A DNA stretch of 38,394 nt from Clostridium sp. CAG:1000. Lineage in GTDB: Bacteria > Bacillota_I > Bacilli_A > RF39 > UBA660. Under the pieces are notes generated by a model. That model ran no database searches and was not told the DNA's origin. It worked only from the letters and a program-made list of their open reading frames with translations. The translations under genes and the position numbers were made by a program. The stretch lies in assembly GCA_000436975.1 (NCBI GenBank), contig HG000331.1:1-38394 (forward strand), in the 5' to 3' direction. This document shows, piece after piece, positions 25,639 through 34,168 of the stretch. Position 1 is the stretch's first letter, and every line of letters begins with the position of its first letter.

Positions 25639-25663
25639 AAACTTCCTTATGGAAGTTTTTTTA
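25639..25663 (+). terminator. Terminator of the tRNA pair
   Basis: AAACTTCC / GGAAGTTT (8 pairs, loop TTAT) followed by a T tract, 10 bases past tRNA-Glu. Confidence 0.9.
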
Positions 25664-25683
25664 TTATATAATTTTTAAAAATT

Positions 25684-25708
25684 AAAAAAAGAACTATTTC
25701 TAGTTCTT
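25684..25708 (-). terminator. Terminator of the leucine-rich-repeat gene
   Basis: AAGAACTA / TAGTTCTT with a GAAA tetraloop (minus strand) and seven T. The last bases of the TAA stop are part of the 5' arm. Confidence 0.9.
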
Positions 25709-27197
25709 ATAATTGAATACCTGTCTTATGTCTAAATAACACCATAAATCCTATTACACTACTTAATAATGTTATTCCAAGTAACGCTAATGCATTTGAT
25801 ACTCCAGTTTTAGGATTCTTTCCTGGAACATTATCACCGAAGAAATATCTTAAATCAAAACTAAAATCCATTTTTTCAATTGTATTAGAGTCCTCTTTAT
25901 ATTTAACATCTAATTTTAAATAATCACCAAATTTAGAAAAAAGACATTTAAAGTCATTTTCTTCACAAAGACTTGCTTTATCAATATCATTATAACTATA
26001 TCCTATAGCCTCTAAATATTCTAACATTTCCTCTATAGCCTCTTCAGACTTTCCTGAAACAAATTTTAGAATATTATTTTTTACTTCAAATTTTCCATAT
26101 TCTGCGCCTTGATATGACATAGTTATATAATCTTTAGTATATTTAATAACAGTGCCATAATTAAAATAGTTTGTTAATTCATCTGTAAATTCAGCCCAAT
26201 TTTTTATTAAACCGGATTTCTTAAAATCATTATAATAAAGATTTTTTTCAATTGAATTATAATTTTCTATTTTCTTTAGTAAATTTAAATTAATAATTTC
26301 ATTATAACTTAGATCTAAACTTTCTAATTTTTTAAGGCCTATAATAGGTTCAACAGATACAATAGCATTTTTTGATAAATTCAAATGTTTTAAATTTGTT
26401 AAATATTTTATTGCATCAATTTTTTCAATTTTATTATCTTTTAATACTAATTCTTCTAAACCAGTAAATTTGCTTAATTCATCAATTGTCACAATTGGGT
26501 ATTCATTTCTAAATCTTAATGTTTTGATTTTAGAAATATCACCAATTACCATAATATATTTTTTTTCATTTTCGTTTTCTAAATAGTTAATTTCAGCATT
26601 TTTAATAACCGTTTTTGATATTGTAGCTTTTATACCTTCATAAAGTGCTGGATTATTGCTAAAATCTATTGTTGTTGCATTGGCTACTTCTTTATACCAA
26701 TAATATAAAGTTCTTGTTTGTGATTTACATAATTCTGGTTTTGATGTATCACATGCAGTAGTTGAAACATCTGACCAATCAGAATAAGAAGTACATTTAC
26801 TACCTTCTGTAGTCTTCATACCATCAACTGAATCACTTTGAGTTTTAGCACAACTATAAAATTCTTCCTTTGTATAAGTTAGAGTTGCATCAGTGCTTCC
26901 TTCACTACCACAAGGAACAGTTTGATTTTTAATTATTGTACTTTCAGCATTTGCTGCACAAGCATAATATTTAGTTGGTTCATATTCACCAGTTACTGTT
27001 CTAGTAATATAGCCAGTCACTTCAGCTCCACCCTCATTTTTAGTAAATCCTTCAGGAGCAGTTTCAGCTACCTTTCTAAATCCATTTTCATCTGCATAAT
27101 AAATCTTAGTTGTTTCTGCATTAACATTTAAGTTAAATGAGAATATTAATAATAAAACACTAATGAATTTTATTATTCTTAATTTTTTCTTTTTCAT
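25707..27197 (-). CDS. Secreted leucine-rich-repeat protein with C-terminal NPKTG anchor signal
   Basis: The 496-residue protein begins with a signal peptide (five Lys/Arg, then FISVLLLIFSF, predicted cut after NVNA at 27). Residues 75-165 hold six cysteines (80, 96, 116, 135, 149, 157) and a segment SYSDWSDVSTTACD...SQTRTLYYW that resembles a thrombospondin type 1 module. About four 22-residue leucine-rich repeats follow at 224-310 (for example LEELVLKDNKIEKID and LESLDLSYNEIINL), like internalins. The C-terminus has NPKTG at 461-465, a hydrophobic helix to 487 and RHK, the layout of a sortase sorting signal. It is probably displayed at the surface. No sortase gene lies in the window. Ligand unknown. 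Confidence 0.85.
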   Translation of the reverse strand: MKKKKLRIIKFISVLLLIFSFNLNVNAETTKIYYADENGFRKVAETAPEGFTKNEGGAEVTGYITRTVTGEYEPTKYYACAANAESTIIKNQTVPCGSEGSTDATLTYTKEEFYSCAKTQSDSVDGMKTTEGSKCTSYSDWSDVSTTACDTSKPELCKSQTRTLYYWYKEVANATTIDFSNNPALYEGIKATISKTVIKNAEINYLENENEKKYIMVIGDISKIKTLRFRNEYPIVTIDELSKFTGLEELVLKDNKIEKIDAIKYLTNLKHLNLSKNAIVSVEPIIGLKKLESLDLSYNEIINLNLLKKIENYNSIEKNLYYNDFKKSGLIKNWAEFTDELTNYFNYGTVIKYTKDYITMSYQGAEYGKFEVKNNILKFVSGKSEEAIEEMLEYLEAIGYSYNDIDKASLCEENDFKCLFSKFGDYLKLDVKYKEDSNTIEKMDFSFDLRYFFGDNVPGKNPKTGVSNALALLGITLLSSVIGFMVLFRHKTGIQL

Positions 27198-27228
27198 ATC
27201 ATACCACCTTATTATTATTTATATTTAA

Positions 27229-27258
27229 AGTATAACACAAAAAACTTAACATAGTCAA
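27229..27258 (-). promoter_or_regulatory. Promoter of the leucine-rich-repeat gene
   Basis: On the minus strand TTGACT (27258-27253) and TATACT (27234-27229) are 18 bases apart, with TG one base before the -10. Confidence 0.7.
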
Positions 27259-27271
27259 CAAGATTTCTAAT

Positions 27272-27302
27272 AAAAAAAATTAGTTAATTTTGTTAACTAA
27301 TT
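27272..27302 (-). terminator. Terminator of the hisS operon
   Basis: AATTAGTTAA / TTAACTAATT (10 perfect pairs, 5-base loop) followed by T. Both arms are largely made of the last codons of hisS and its TAA stop. Confidence 0.9.
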
Positions 27303-28566
27303 CATCAATTTTAACAATTTCCTGTTCACCAGTAATCATATTTTTTAAAGATACTGAATTACATTTTAATTCATCTTCTCCAATAATAACTACATATTTT
27401 ATATTTTCACGATTAGCTATATTCATAGCCTTTTTAAGTTTAATACTATTTAATTCAGTTAATACTTTTAAATTATTACTTCTTAATAATTCAGATATCT
27501 CAAATAAATTCTTATCAATATTAAATGCATAAACATAAACATCATACTTTACTACTTTATTATTGCTTCTTTGACGTAATAATTCATATATAGGTTCAAG
27601 TCCAAATGACATGCCTATTGCTGGATATTCATTACCATTATGTAAGAAATTAGTAATAATTTTATCATATCTACCACCTGCTCCTAAAGCAGATTTAAAT
27701 TTTTTAGATTTATCAAATATTTCCCAAACACTACCTGTATATATTTCTAATCCTCTAGCTAAAAAAGGAGTAAAAATACATGTATCATTAAGACCTAATT
27801 CATTAATCAAATTAATTAATTTATCAAGTTCTTCTAATCCTTGTACTAATATTTCTATATTTGTGTTTTCTAACTCATTTTTTAAATCATTAAAACTATA
27901 ATTAAAATAATTAAATACTTTATCAATAACTATTTTATCAGTATGAACTATTAATTCTTTTTCTACTTCTTCCCTAGTCATTTTATCTAATTTATCAACT
28001 GATGTTATAAATGCAGGAATATTTTCTTTTAAAACTCCTGAATGTTCAAGCATTCCACTTAAGAACTTTCTATTATTAAATCTTATCTCTATATCAATAT
28101 CAAACTCACCAAATACCTTTTTAGTCATATTGAAGTATTCTATTTCAGCAGCTGGACTTTCTACACCACAGGCATCAACATCACATTGATAAAACTCTCT
28201 TGCTCTTCCTAACTTAACAGGTCCATCTCTAAATACTTTTCCTATCTCATATCTTTTAAAAGGTAAAATTAAGCCCTTATTCATACCAATAACTTTAGAA
28301 AAAGGCACAGTCAAATCATATCTAAGACCTATTTGGCGAGTACCTTGATCACTAAATTTATATACCTCTTTTAATATTTCGCTTCCTCCTGCATACTTAC
28401 TAGCAAGTAAATCATAGTAGCATAATTGTGGAGTTTCAAGTGGCAAAAAACCATATAATTCAAAATATTTTCTTAAAGTATCAGTTATTTTATTTCTAAT
28501 GATTTGTTCTTCTGGTAAAAAATCATTAGTTCCCTTTAAATTCATTAATTTAAATTCATCATTCAT
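27280..28566 (-). CDS. hisS: Histidyl-tRNA synthetase
   Basis: The 428-residue class II enzyme shows motif 1 near the N-terminus (LKGTNDFLPEEQ), YDLTVPFSKV, motif 2 as FKRYEIGKVFRDGPVKLGRAREFYQCD, the His-specific ARGLEIYTG and motif 3 in ALGAGGRYDKII...IGMSFGLEPIYELL. A C-terminal anticodon-binding domain follows from about 335. The length is normal. There is no T-box; it starts directly after the stop of the preceding gene (TAAATG) and is the last gene of the YgjP-rimM-trmD transcript. Confidence 0.95.
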   Translation of the reverse strand: MNDEFKLMNLKGTNDFLPEEQIIRNKITDTLRKYFELYGFLPLETPQLCYYDLLASKYAGGSEILKEVYKFSDQGTRQIGLRYDLTVPFSKVIGMNKGLILPFKRYEIGKVFRDGPVKLGRAREFYQCDVDACGVESPAAEIEYFNMTKKVFGEFDIDIEIRFNNRKFLSGMLEHSGVLKENIPAFITSVDKLDKMTREEVEKELIVHTDKIVIDKVFNYFNYSFNDLKNELENTNIEILVQGLEELDKLINLINELGLNDTCIFTPFLARGLEIYTGSVWEIFDKSKKFKSALGAGGRYDKIITNFLHNGNEYPAIGMSFGLEPIYELLRQRSNNKVVKYDVYVYAFNIDKNLFEISELLRSNNLKVLTELNSIKLKKAMNIANRENIKYVVIIGEDELKCNSVSLKNMITGEQEIVKIDELVNKIN

Positions 28567-29025
28567 TTATCTTCCTCTTCCCTGTATAGCCTCTTCATAA
28601 ACACTATTTGTCATATAATTCAAATATGTTTTTTGGTTATAATTTTTTTTAAATTCTTCTTCTATTAATATTAATTTAGTAAGCAATGATTTATACTCGC
28701 TTTCTATCATGTATTCTTTATATTTATTAATGATAATACCTTTTAATTTATTAATTTCATCTAGTACTATCCCAGCATCTTCATCACTAGTATCTTCATC
28801 ATTTAATATTTTAATCATAAATTTAATAACTCTATCAATCTTTTTATTTATCTTTTGCTTTATATAAGCTTCTCTTAAATCTGGATCTACTAAAGTTAAT
28901 TTTTTAGCAGTTATTTTATAGCCAGGAACACTTTTATTAGGAGTTACACTAAGACCTACCACATCAACATTGTAATATAGTAATTTTTCATTAGGGTTGT
29001 CTTTATCAATAATATATTTTTTCAT
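28567..29025 (-). CDS. Unknown helical protein between trmD and hisS
   Basis: The 152-residue product is charged and mostly helical, without signal peptide or membrane segment. The N-terminus reads MKKYIIDKDNPNEKLLYYNV, a beta-like stretch continues to about 50, and from about 55 long amphipathic helices with many Lys, Glu, Ile and Leu follow; the end is EEAIQGRGR. I recognise no family. It lies 8 bases after trmD and touches hisS, so it is made with RNA-modification and charging proteins. A cytosolic role linked to RNA is a guess from context. Confidence 0.65.
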   Translation of the reverse strand: MKKYIIDKDNPNEKLLYYNVDVVGLSVTPNKSVPGYKITAKKLTLVDPDLREAYIKQKINKKIDRVIKFMIKILNDEDTSDEDAGIVLDEINKLKGIIINKYKEYMIESEYKSLLTKLILIEEEFKKNYNQKTYLNYMTNSVYEEAIQGRGR

Positions 29026-29033
29026 TATATCAC

Positions 29034-29693
29034 CTACAATAAATCGTCTCTGTATTCCTTAGTTATTCTTTTTCTTTCTTCTTCTCTAAATTCATTTATT
29101 AATTTATGATTACCATTTAGAAGTACTAAAGGAACTGCCATACCTCTATATTCTCTTGGCTTTGTATAAACAGGATAATCAAGTAAATTATCATTAAAAC
29201 TCTCTGTTTCTAAACTAGTACTAGTAATAACGCCATCAATTAGTCTTACTACTGAGTCAGCAATTGCCATCGCAGGTATTTCACCACCAGTTAATATAAA
29301 GTCTCCTATAGACACTAATGAATCTGCAAGAGTATATATTCTTTCATCAAACCCTTCATAATGACCACAAATTATTATAAGATGTTTTAATTCTTTTAAT
29401 TCTTTTGCTTTTTTTTCGTTATATGTTTTACCTCTAGGCGTCAATAATATAACATGTGAATCTTTTGTCCTTACACTTTCAACAGCGTTAAATACAGGTT
29501 CACACATCATAATCATACCACCACCACCACCAAATTGATAATCATCAACTTGGTTATTTTTATATGGAGTATAGTCTCTAATATCAATGATATTAATTTT
29601 GACCTTTTCTTTATCTATGGCTCTTTTAATAATACTTTCTGATAAAAAGCCATCAAACATTTTAGGAAATAATGTAAGTATATCTATTCTCAT
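29034..29693 (-). CDS. trmD: tRNA (guanine37-N1)-methyltransferase
   Basis: The 219-residue SPOUT enzyme methylates G37 next to the anticodon and so prevents +1 frameshifting. Motifs are DILTLFPKMFDGFLSESI, DYQFGGGGGMIMMCEPVF, CGHYEGFDERI and the trefoil-knot segment SIGDFILTGGEIPAMAIAD, followed by a helical C-terminal domain. The length is slightly short for the family. Its ATG overlaps the TGA stop of rimM (ATGA), the usual rimM-trmD neighbourhood. Confidence 0.96.
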   Translation of the reverse strand: MRIDILTLFPKMFDGFLSESIIKRAIDKEKVKINIIDIRDYTPYKNNQVDDYQFGGGGGMIMMCEPVFNAVESVRTKDSHVILLTPRGKTYNEKKAKELKELKHLIIICGHYEGFDERIYTLADSLVSIGDFILTGGEIPAMAIADSVVRLIDGVITSTSLETESFNDNLLDYPVYTKPREYRGMAVPLVLLNGNHKLINEFREEERKRITKEYRDDLL

Positions 29694-30172
29694 AAAAACA
29701 CCTCTATTCCATGAAAATATATTGCATTATTTTTCTTATCAATTTTAGTAATAAAGTCTTTATTGTATGGTATATATTTACCAGAAACTTTTATCATTTT
29801 ATTACCATTATCATTTCTATATTCTTCTATTTTACCTATTAATTTATCATTATTATATACATTCATTATTAAGAATTCTTCAGGTAATATTTCATCATCA
29901 TTTAATTCAATATCATTTTTTAGTACATATACATAAGCACCTTTATACTTTAAAACATCATTTATATAATCTATTCCTTTAAATTTAATCATATCAAACT
30001 GTTTATGTCGCCTGTATGTCTCTATAATTTCTTTTGATTTATGCATTCCGACATATAATGTTTTGCCACTTAAAAAGACTTTGTCTTTATATTCAAAGTT
30101 ACTTAATAATCTCACTTCTCCTTTAAGAGCATGAGTATTCACAATTTTACCTACATAAACATATTCATTCAT
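29690..30172 (-). CDS. rimM: Ribosome maturation factor RimM
   Basis: The 160-residue protein has the N-terminal RimM barrel (YVYVGKIVNTHALKGEVRLLSNFEY) and a C-terminal PRC-barrel (MNVYNNDKLIGKIEEYRN...YIPYNKDFI). It binds S19 and helps 30S head assembly. The gene ends in TGA, which shows that TGA is a stop codon in this genome. It overlaps trmD by 4 bases and the preceding methylase gene by 8. Confidence 0.94.
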   Translation of the reverse strand: MNEYVYVGKIVNTHALKGEVRLLSNFEYKDKVFLSGKTLYVGMHKSKEIIETYRRHKQFDMIKFKGIDYINDVLKYKGAYVYVLKNDIELNDDEILPEEFLIMNVYNNDKLIGKIEEYRNDNGNKMIKVSGKYIPYNKDFITKIDKKNNAIYFHGIEVFL

Positions 30173-30899
30173 TTTTACTCCATAAATTATATAATACTAT
30201 TCCTGATGAAACTGCTACATTCAAACTTTCACATTTACTATTCATATTTATTTTAATAACTTCATCACATAAAGATAATATATCTTTTGAAACACCATTA
30301 CCTTCATTTCCAAATATTATAGCAAAATTATCCATTTTTTCAAGTGTTTCAAGAGATTTAGAAGTATTAAGACTCGTACCTATTACTTTTATATTATCAT
30401 TTTTAATTTGACTTATAACATGAGATAAATCATCTGTAATTATATTAATATTAAATATCATACCACCAGTACTTCTTAATGTTTTTTCATTATATGCAGA
30501 TACTGATGACTTAGAAAAAACAATTGTATCTATACCAAAAGCAACTGCATTTCTTATAATAGTCCCAGCATTCCCAGGGTCTTGTATATCATCTAATATG
30601 ACAATTCTTTTTCCTATCTTTTCCTCTTTTTTTATTTTAGCTACACCAAGTAATCTAGGAGTACTTTTCAAATCACTTATACTTTTCATAACTTCATAAG
30701 TTACTTCATCATGTTGAAAATCATATTTACATTCACATCCCTCAAGAACATACAATTCTTTAAGTAAATTGTTTTTAATAGCCTCTTCAACAAGATTTTC
30801 ACCTTCGATCACAAACAATCCTTTTTCAAGTGAATACTTTTTATTTAATAATTTTCTTATTTCTTTAATTCTATTATTATCTTTAGATATAATAAGCAT
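30165..30899 (-). CDS. SpoU/TrmH-family RNA 2'-O-methyltransferase
   Basis: The 244-residue protein has an N-terminal L30e-like substrate-binding domain (FVIEGENLVEEAI...LYVLEG) and a SPOUT domain with the three SpoU motifs: DPGNAGTIIRNAVAFG, AIIFGNEGNGVS and IKINMNSKCESLNVAVSSGIVLY. It will transfer methyl from SAM to a ribose 2'-OH in rRNA or tRNA. Relatives include RlmB, TsnR and YsgA; the target base cannot be told from the sequence. The gene ends in TGA inside rimM and lies 1 base after the YgjP-like gene. Confidence 0.92.
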   Translation of the reverse strand: MLIISKDNNRIKEIRKLLNKKYSLEKGLFVIEGENLVEEAIKNNLLKELYVLEGCECKYDFQHDEVTYEVMKSISDLKSTPRLLGVAKIKKEEKIGKRIVILDDIQDPGNAGTIIRNAVAFGIDTIVFSKSSVSAYNEKTLRSTGGMIFNINIITDDLSHVISQIKNDNIKVIGTSLNTSKSLETLEKMDNFAIIFGNEGNGVSKDILSLCDEVIKINMNSKCESLNVAVSSGIVLYNLWSKNE

Positions 30900-30900
30900 A

Positions 30901-31536
30901 CTACTCCTCCTTTAATACTTTTTGTGCCTCTTTATAATTTGGATAATACTTTTTTACATATTTCCAAAAATTTTTAGAATGATTGAACTCTATAAAATGT
31001 GATAGTTCGTGTACTATAACATAATCTATTTCATTTATAGAATATTTAATTAATTCAGAATTTAATTTAATTAATTTTTCTCTTTTATTACAATACCCCC
31101 ATTTTCTTTTCATCTTCCCTATTAATACATTAGGATAAGGAATATCTTCTTCAAATAAGTTATAGCAAATATTAACCCTATCATTAAATATTCTTTGTGC
31201 TTCATTTGATAAAAATGTTTTTAAATAAGTTTTATTTTTAACAAAAACTTGACTCCCAACGAACTCTATTTTAGATACTGTATTAAGAATTACTACATCA
31301 TATTTATTTCCTAAGTAATAAAACTCTTCTTCCTTTTCTTCTTTTCTCTTAACAACCTCATTCATTTTAATTATAGAGTCTTTATTCTTATTTATAAACG
31401 AAAGAATCATTGGTTTAGTTACAAAGTAATTACATGTAATATGTATACCATCCTTTTTCACTCTAAGGTACATGTTCTTATTATTTTTCTTTTCAACTAT
31501 CACATTAAATTTTTGTCCATATAATAATACTTCCAT
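30901..31536 (-). CDS. YgjP-like (DUF45) zinc metallopeptidase
   Basis: I start at the ATG at 31536, which has GAGG six bases upstream; an ATG at 31548 lies over that site. The 211-residue product fits the YgjP/M48-like family: RVKKDGIHITCNYFV near the start, KMKRKWGYCN at 142-150, and the zinc motif HELSH at 176-180 with His186 in FNHSKNFW as likely third ligand. It has no signal peptide, so it is cytosolic. The substrate of this family is not known to me. It is the first gene of the transcript to hisS. Confidence 0.88.
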   Translation of the reverse strand: MEVLLYGQKFNVIVEKKNNKNMYLRVKKDGIHITCNYFVTKPMILSFINKNKDSIIKMNEVVKRKEEKEEEFYYLGNKYDVVILNTVSKIEFVGSQVFVKNKTYLKTFLSNEAQRIFNDRVNICYNLFEEDIPYPNVLIGKMKRKWGYCNKREKLIKLNSELIKYSINEIDYVIVHELSHFIEFNHSKNFWKYVKKYYPNYKEAQKVLKEE

Positions 31537-31552
31537 TTTAAACCTCATATTA

Positions 31553-31561
31553 ATTATAACA
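31553..31561 (-). promoter_or_regulatory. Extended -10 promoter of the YgjP-rimM-trmD-hisS transcript
   Basis: The minus strand reads TGTTATAAT. At 17 bases the -35 position is TTTTTT, which belongs to the U tract of the preceding terminator. Confidence 0.6.
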
Positions 31562-31573
31562 TGTATTTAAAAA

Positions 31574-31598
31574 AGAAAAAAGGCTACATTAAGTAACC
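31574..31598 (-). terminator. Terminator of the InlB-repeat gene
   Basis: GGTTAC / GTAGCC (6 pairs, one G-U, 5-base loop) followed by TTTTTT, 3 bases after the TAG stop. Confidence 0.8.
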
Positions 31599-31600
31599 CA

Positions 31601-32983
31601 CTATATATTTTCTCCTATACTTTGCTCTGTCCATTCAGTATTAAGTTTTGTGTCTATCCCATTATCATTATTATCTTTGATAATCTCTTTTACTTCATTT
31701 TCATCAGTTATTTTTTCAACAGTCTCTTCTCCAGTTATCGGGTCAGTTATTTTTTTATCTATAGACCAATTTAATTCTTTTTCAATTTCTTCTACTTTAT
31801 CCCCAACTTTTGGATTATAGTCTTCTAAAGAAGATGAAATAACATCAGATAATTTAACTTCATTTTCAAATAAAGTTTCAGTATCATCCGGTACGATTGT
31901 TTTAGTTTTATCACTTATAGAATCAACTGGAATAAAATATGTAGGCACTTCTAATCCTAAATCCTCTTTAGTTGGCAAATCAAAGTTATCAGCTTCCTCT
32001 TTAGTAATTGCTCTTGCTTCTATTGCTTTATCATTATCAGTAAATATGATTATTGATGAACCAAATACAGCATATAAATTTATATCACTAGAAATATCAA
32101 TACTGTCATTATTAAAGTAATCTATCTTCATACTGTTTTTCTTAGTAGACCATCCTAAAAACTTATTATTTTCATATGATAAATTACTACCATCTAATAA
32201 TTTATAATCATTTAATTGTTCCTTAGTTACTTTAGCACTGTCTATAATCTCACCACTATTATTATAATAATTAACTGTATAGTATGGAATAAAAGATGCA
32301 TATAAATTAATTATTTCATCATTACTATATTTTAATAATTCTTCTGATAAACTTGTAACCTTGTTTATATATTCTTTATCAGTATACCAACCATTAAATA
32401 TTAAGTCTGTTTCTGCATCAATCAAAGGAACTATTCCATCTGATAGTTTATATTCAGGTTTATTATTTGATAAGTGTGAATATTTAATTGTATAAACTTT
32501 TTCTTCGCATGACATATATATATCTTTTGAAGATGATACTTTTTCATTGAAGTCATATTCAATACTATTGTTTTCATCTATATAATATTTACAACTACTA
32601 TAACCAAGAGGCACATATTTTTCTACAGTATCATTTACTTTAATAACATGTGTTTTTCCATAATAGTGATATGTTATTTCATAAGTTTCATTAATATTAT
32701 TTTCTTGATTATCCCCTTCATTATTAATTATTATACTCACAGGAGTTACCACATTATTAACTATCTTATTTTCATCATCTACTTCTAATTCAGGAACTAT
32801 ATAATCTCTATGAGGTTCTTTAACATCTTTATTTATCTCATTTTTTTGATGAGAAACTAGTAATCCTATTACCGTAGCAATTATAATTAATAATGCTAAT
32901 GCAACAAAGACTATCACTCTCCTATCATCATCTTCTATATAATCATCATCTATTTCTATTTTATCTTTTTTAACATCTTTCAT
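31601..32983 (-). CDS. Membrane-anchored protein with InlB B-type repeats
   Basis: I start at the ATG at 32983 (MKDVKKDK), five bases after GGAGG; the ATG at 33010 is less likely. The 460-residue product has an acidic N-terminus, one membrane helix at about 22-44 and an extracellular remainder. There, units of the InlB B-repeat (Listeria-Bacteroides repeat) kind are seen: YTIKYSHLSNNKPEYKLSDG...FNGWYTDKEY, then YTVNYYNNSGEIID...FLGWSTKKN...INLYAVFG, preceded by a diverged one starting YEITYHYYG. Two cysteines (SSCKYY, YMSCEE) may pair. The last 100 residues are acidic and without repeats. It lies behind ftsZ but has its own promoter; binding partner unknown. Confidence 0.82.
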   Translation of the reverse strand: MKDVKKDKIEIDDDYIEDDDRRVIVFVALALLIIIATVIGLLVSHQKNEINKDVKEPHRDYIVPELEVDDENKIVNNVVTPVSIIINNEGDNQENNINETYEITYHYYGKTHVIKVNDTVEKYVPLGYSSCKYYIDENNSIEYDFNEKVSSSKDIYMSCEEKVYTIKYSHLSNNKPEYKLSDGIVPLIDAETDLIFNGWYTDKEYINKVTSLSEELLKYSNDEIINLYASFIPYYTVNYYNNSGEIIDSAKVTKEQLNDYKLLDGSNLSYENNKFLGWSTKKNSMKIDYFNNDSIDISSDINLYAVFGSSIIIFTDNDKAIEARAITKEEADNFDLPTKEDLGLEVPTYFIPVDSISDKTKTIVPDDTETLFENEVKLSDVISSSLEDYNPKVGDKVEEIEKELNWSIDKKITDPITGEETVEKITDENEVKEIIKDNNDNGIDTKLNTEWTEQSIGENI

Positions 32984-33027
32984 ATACCCTCCCACTAATG
33001 TAAATATCATTTACTATTTCTTTACTA

Positions 33028-33057
33028 ATTATAATTATAAATTATATTTACAGTCAA
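33028..33057 (-). promoter_or_regulatory. Promoter of the InlB-repeat gene
   Basis: On the minus strand TTGACT (33057-33052) and TATAAT (33033-33028) are 18 bases apart. Confidence 0.65.
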
Positions 33058-33078
33058 TATAAAATGTAAATTTTTTGT

Positions 33079-33101
33079 AAAAAAAAAGAGCTCTCGCTCT
33101 T
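33079..33101 (-). terminator. Terminator of ftsA-ftsZ
   Basis: AAGAGC / GCTCTT with loop GAGA and a long T run. The last two bases of the ftsZ stop codon form the base of the 5' arm. Confidence 0.9.
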
Positions 33102-34158
33102 AAAAATCTCTATTTCTTAAAAATGCTGGCATTTCTAATTCCTCATCATCATCTGTTATTTCTTGAATTTTCTTTTCTCCCTCAATTGAGCGATATAAAG
33201 GTTCAGTTGAATCCTCAAATCCAGTTGCAATAACAGTAACAACTATTTCATCAGTTAAAGCTTCATTGATTACAGAACCAAATATAATATTAACTTCTTT
33301 ATTAGCAACAGCTCTTACAACTTCTACAGCATCTTCTGCTTCAAATAATGTCATTGAGTTACCACCAGTAATGTTAACAATACAATCAGTTGCCCCATTA
33401 ATTGTTGTTTCAAGTAACGGACTCTTAACAGCTTGTTTAGCCGCTTCTACAGCTCTATTGTCTCCAAATCCAACACCGATACCAATTAAAGCATCTCCTC
33501 TATCTTCCATAACAGTTCTAACATCAGCAAAGTCTAAATTAACAAGTCCAGGAACACTAATTAAATCAGATATTGATTGAACTCCTAATCTTAGTACATT
33601 GTCAACTTCTTTAAATGCTGCTGTTAATGGCGTAGATCTATCGATTATATCTCTTAATCTATCATTAGGTATTACAACTATTGTATCAACATGTTTTCTT
33701 AATTCATCAATACCAACTAGTGCATAATCCATTCTCTTTGGACCTTCAAACTTAAATGGTTTAGTAACTATAGCAACCGTTAAACAGCCAAGTCCCTTAG
33801 CTATTTCAGCAACTACTGCCGCAGAACCAGTACCAGTTCCGCCACCCATTCCAGCAGTGATAAATACCATATCTGCTCCTCTTAAAGCATCTTCTATTTC
33901 TTCTTTTGCTTCAAGTGCGGCTTCTCTTCCTACTTCAGGTCTTGTTCCAGCTCCCCTACCTTTAGTTATTGTTTTGCCAAGTTGAATTTTATGTTCAGCT
34001 TGAGAAACATTTAATACTTGTTGGTCAGTATTTGCTACAATGAACTCAACTCCTCTTAATCCGGAATCAATCATTCTGTTAACAGCATTACATCCACCAC
34101 CACCAAGACCAATGACTTTAATATCAGCAATTTGATCCATTTCTAATTTATTATTCAT
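33100..34158 (-). CDS. ftsZ: Cell division protein FtsZ
   Basis: The 352-residue tubulin-like GTPase forms the division ring. It has IKVIGLGGGGCNAVNRMI, FIVANTDQQ, the tubulin signature GAGMGGGTGTGSA, the T7 loop with NLDFADVRTVM, and the C-terminal peptide LEMPAFLRNRDF, close to the usual (D/E)IPxFLR that binds FtsA. The linker between core and tail is short (about 25 residues), so the whole protein is on the small side. It starts 10 bases after ftsA. Confidence 0.97.
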   Translation of the reverse strand: MNNKLEMDQIADIKVIGLGGGGCNAVNRMIDSGLRGVEFIVANTDQQVLNVSQAEHKIQLGKTITKGRGAGTRPEVGREAALEAKEEIEDALRGADMVFITAGMGGGTGTGSAAVVAEIAKGLGCLTVAIVTKPFKFEGPKRMDYALVGIDELRKHVDTIVVIPNDRLRDIIDRSTPLTAAFKEVDNVLRLGVQSISDLISVPGLVNLDFADVRTVMEDRGDALIGIGVGFGDNRAVEAAKQAVKSPLLETTINGATDCIVNITGGNSMTLFEAEDAVEVVRAVANKEVNIIFGSVINEALTDEIVVTVIATGFEDSTEPLYRSIEGEKKIQEITDDDEELEMPAFLRNRDF

Positions 34159-34168
34159 ATTTCACTCC

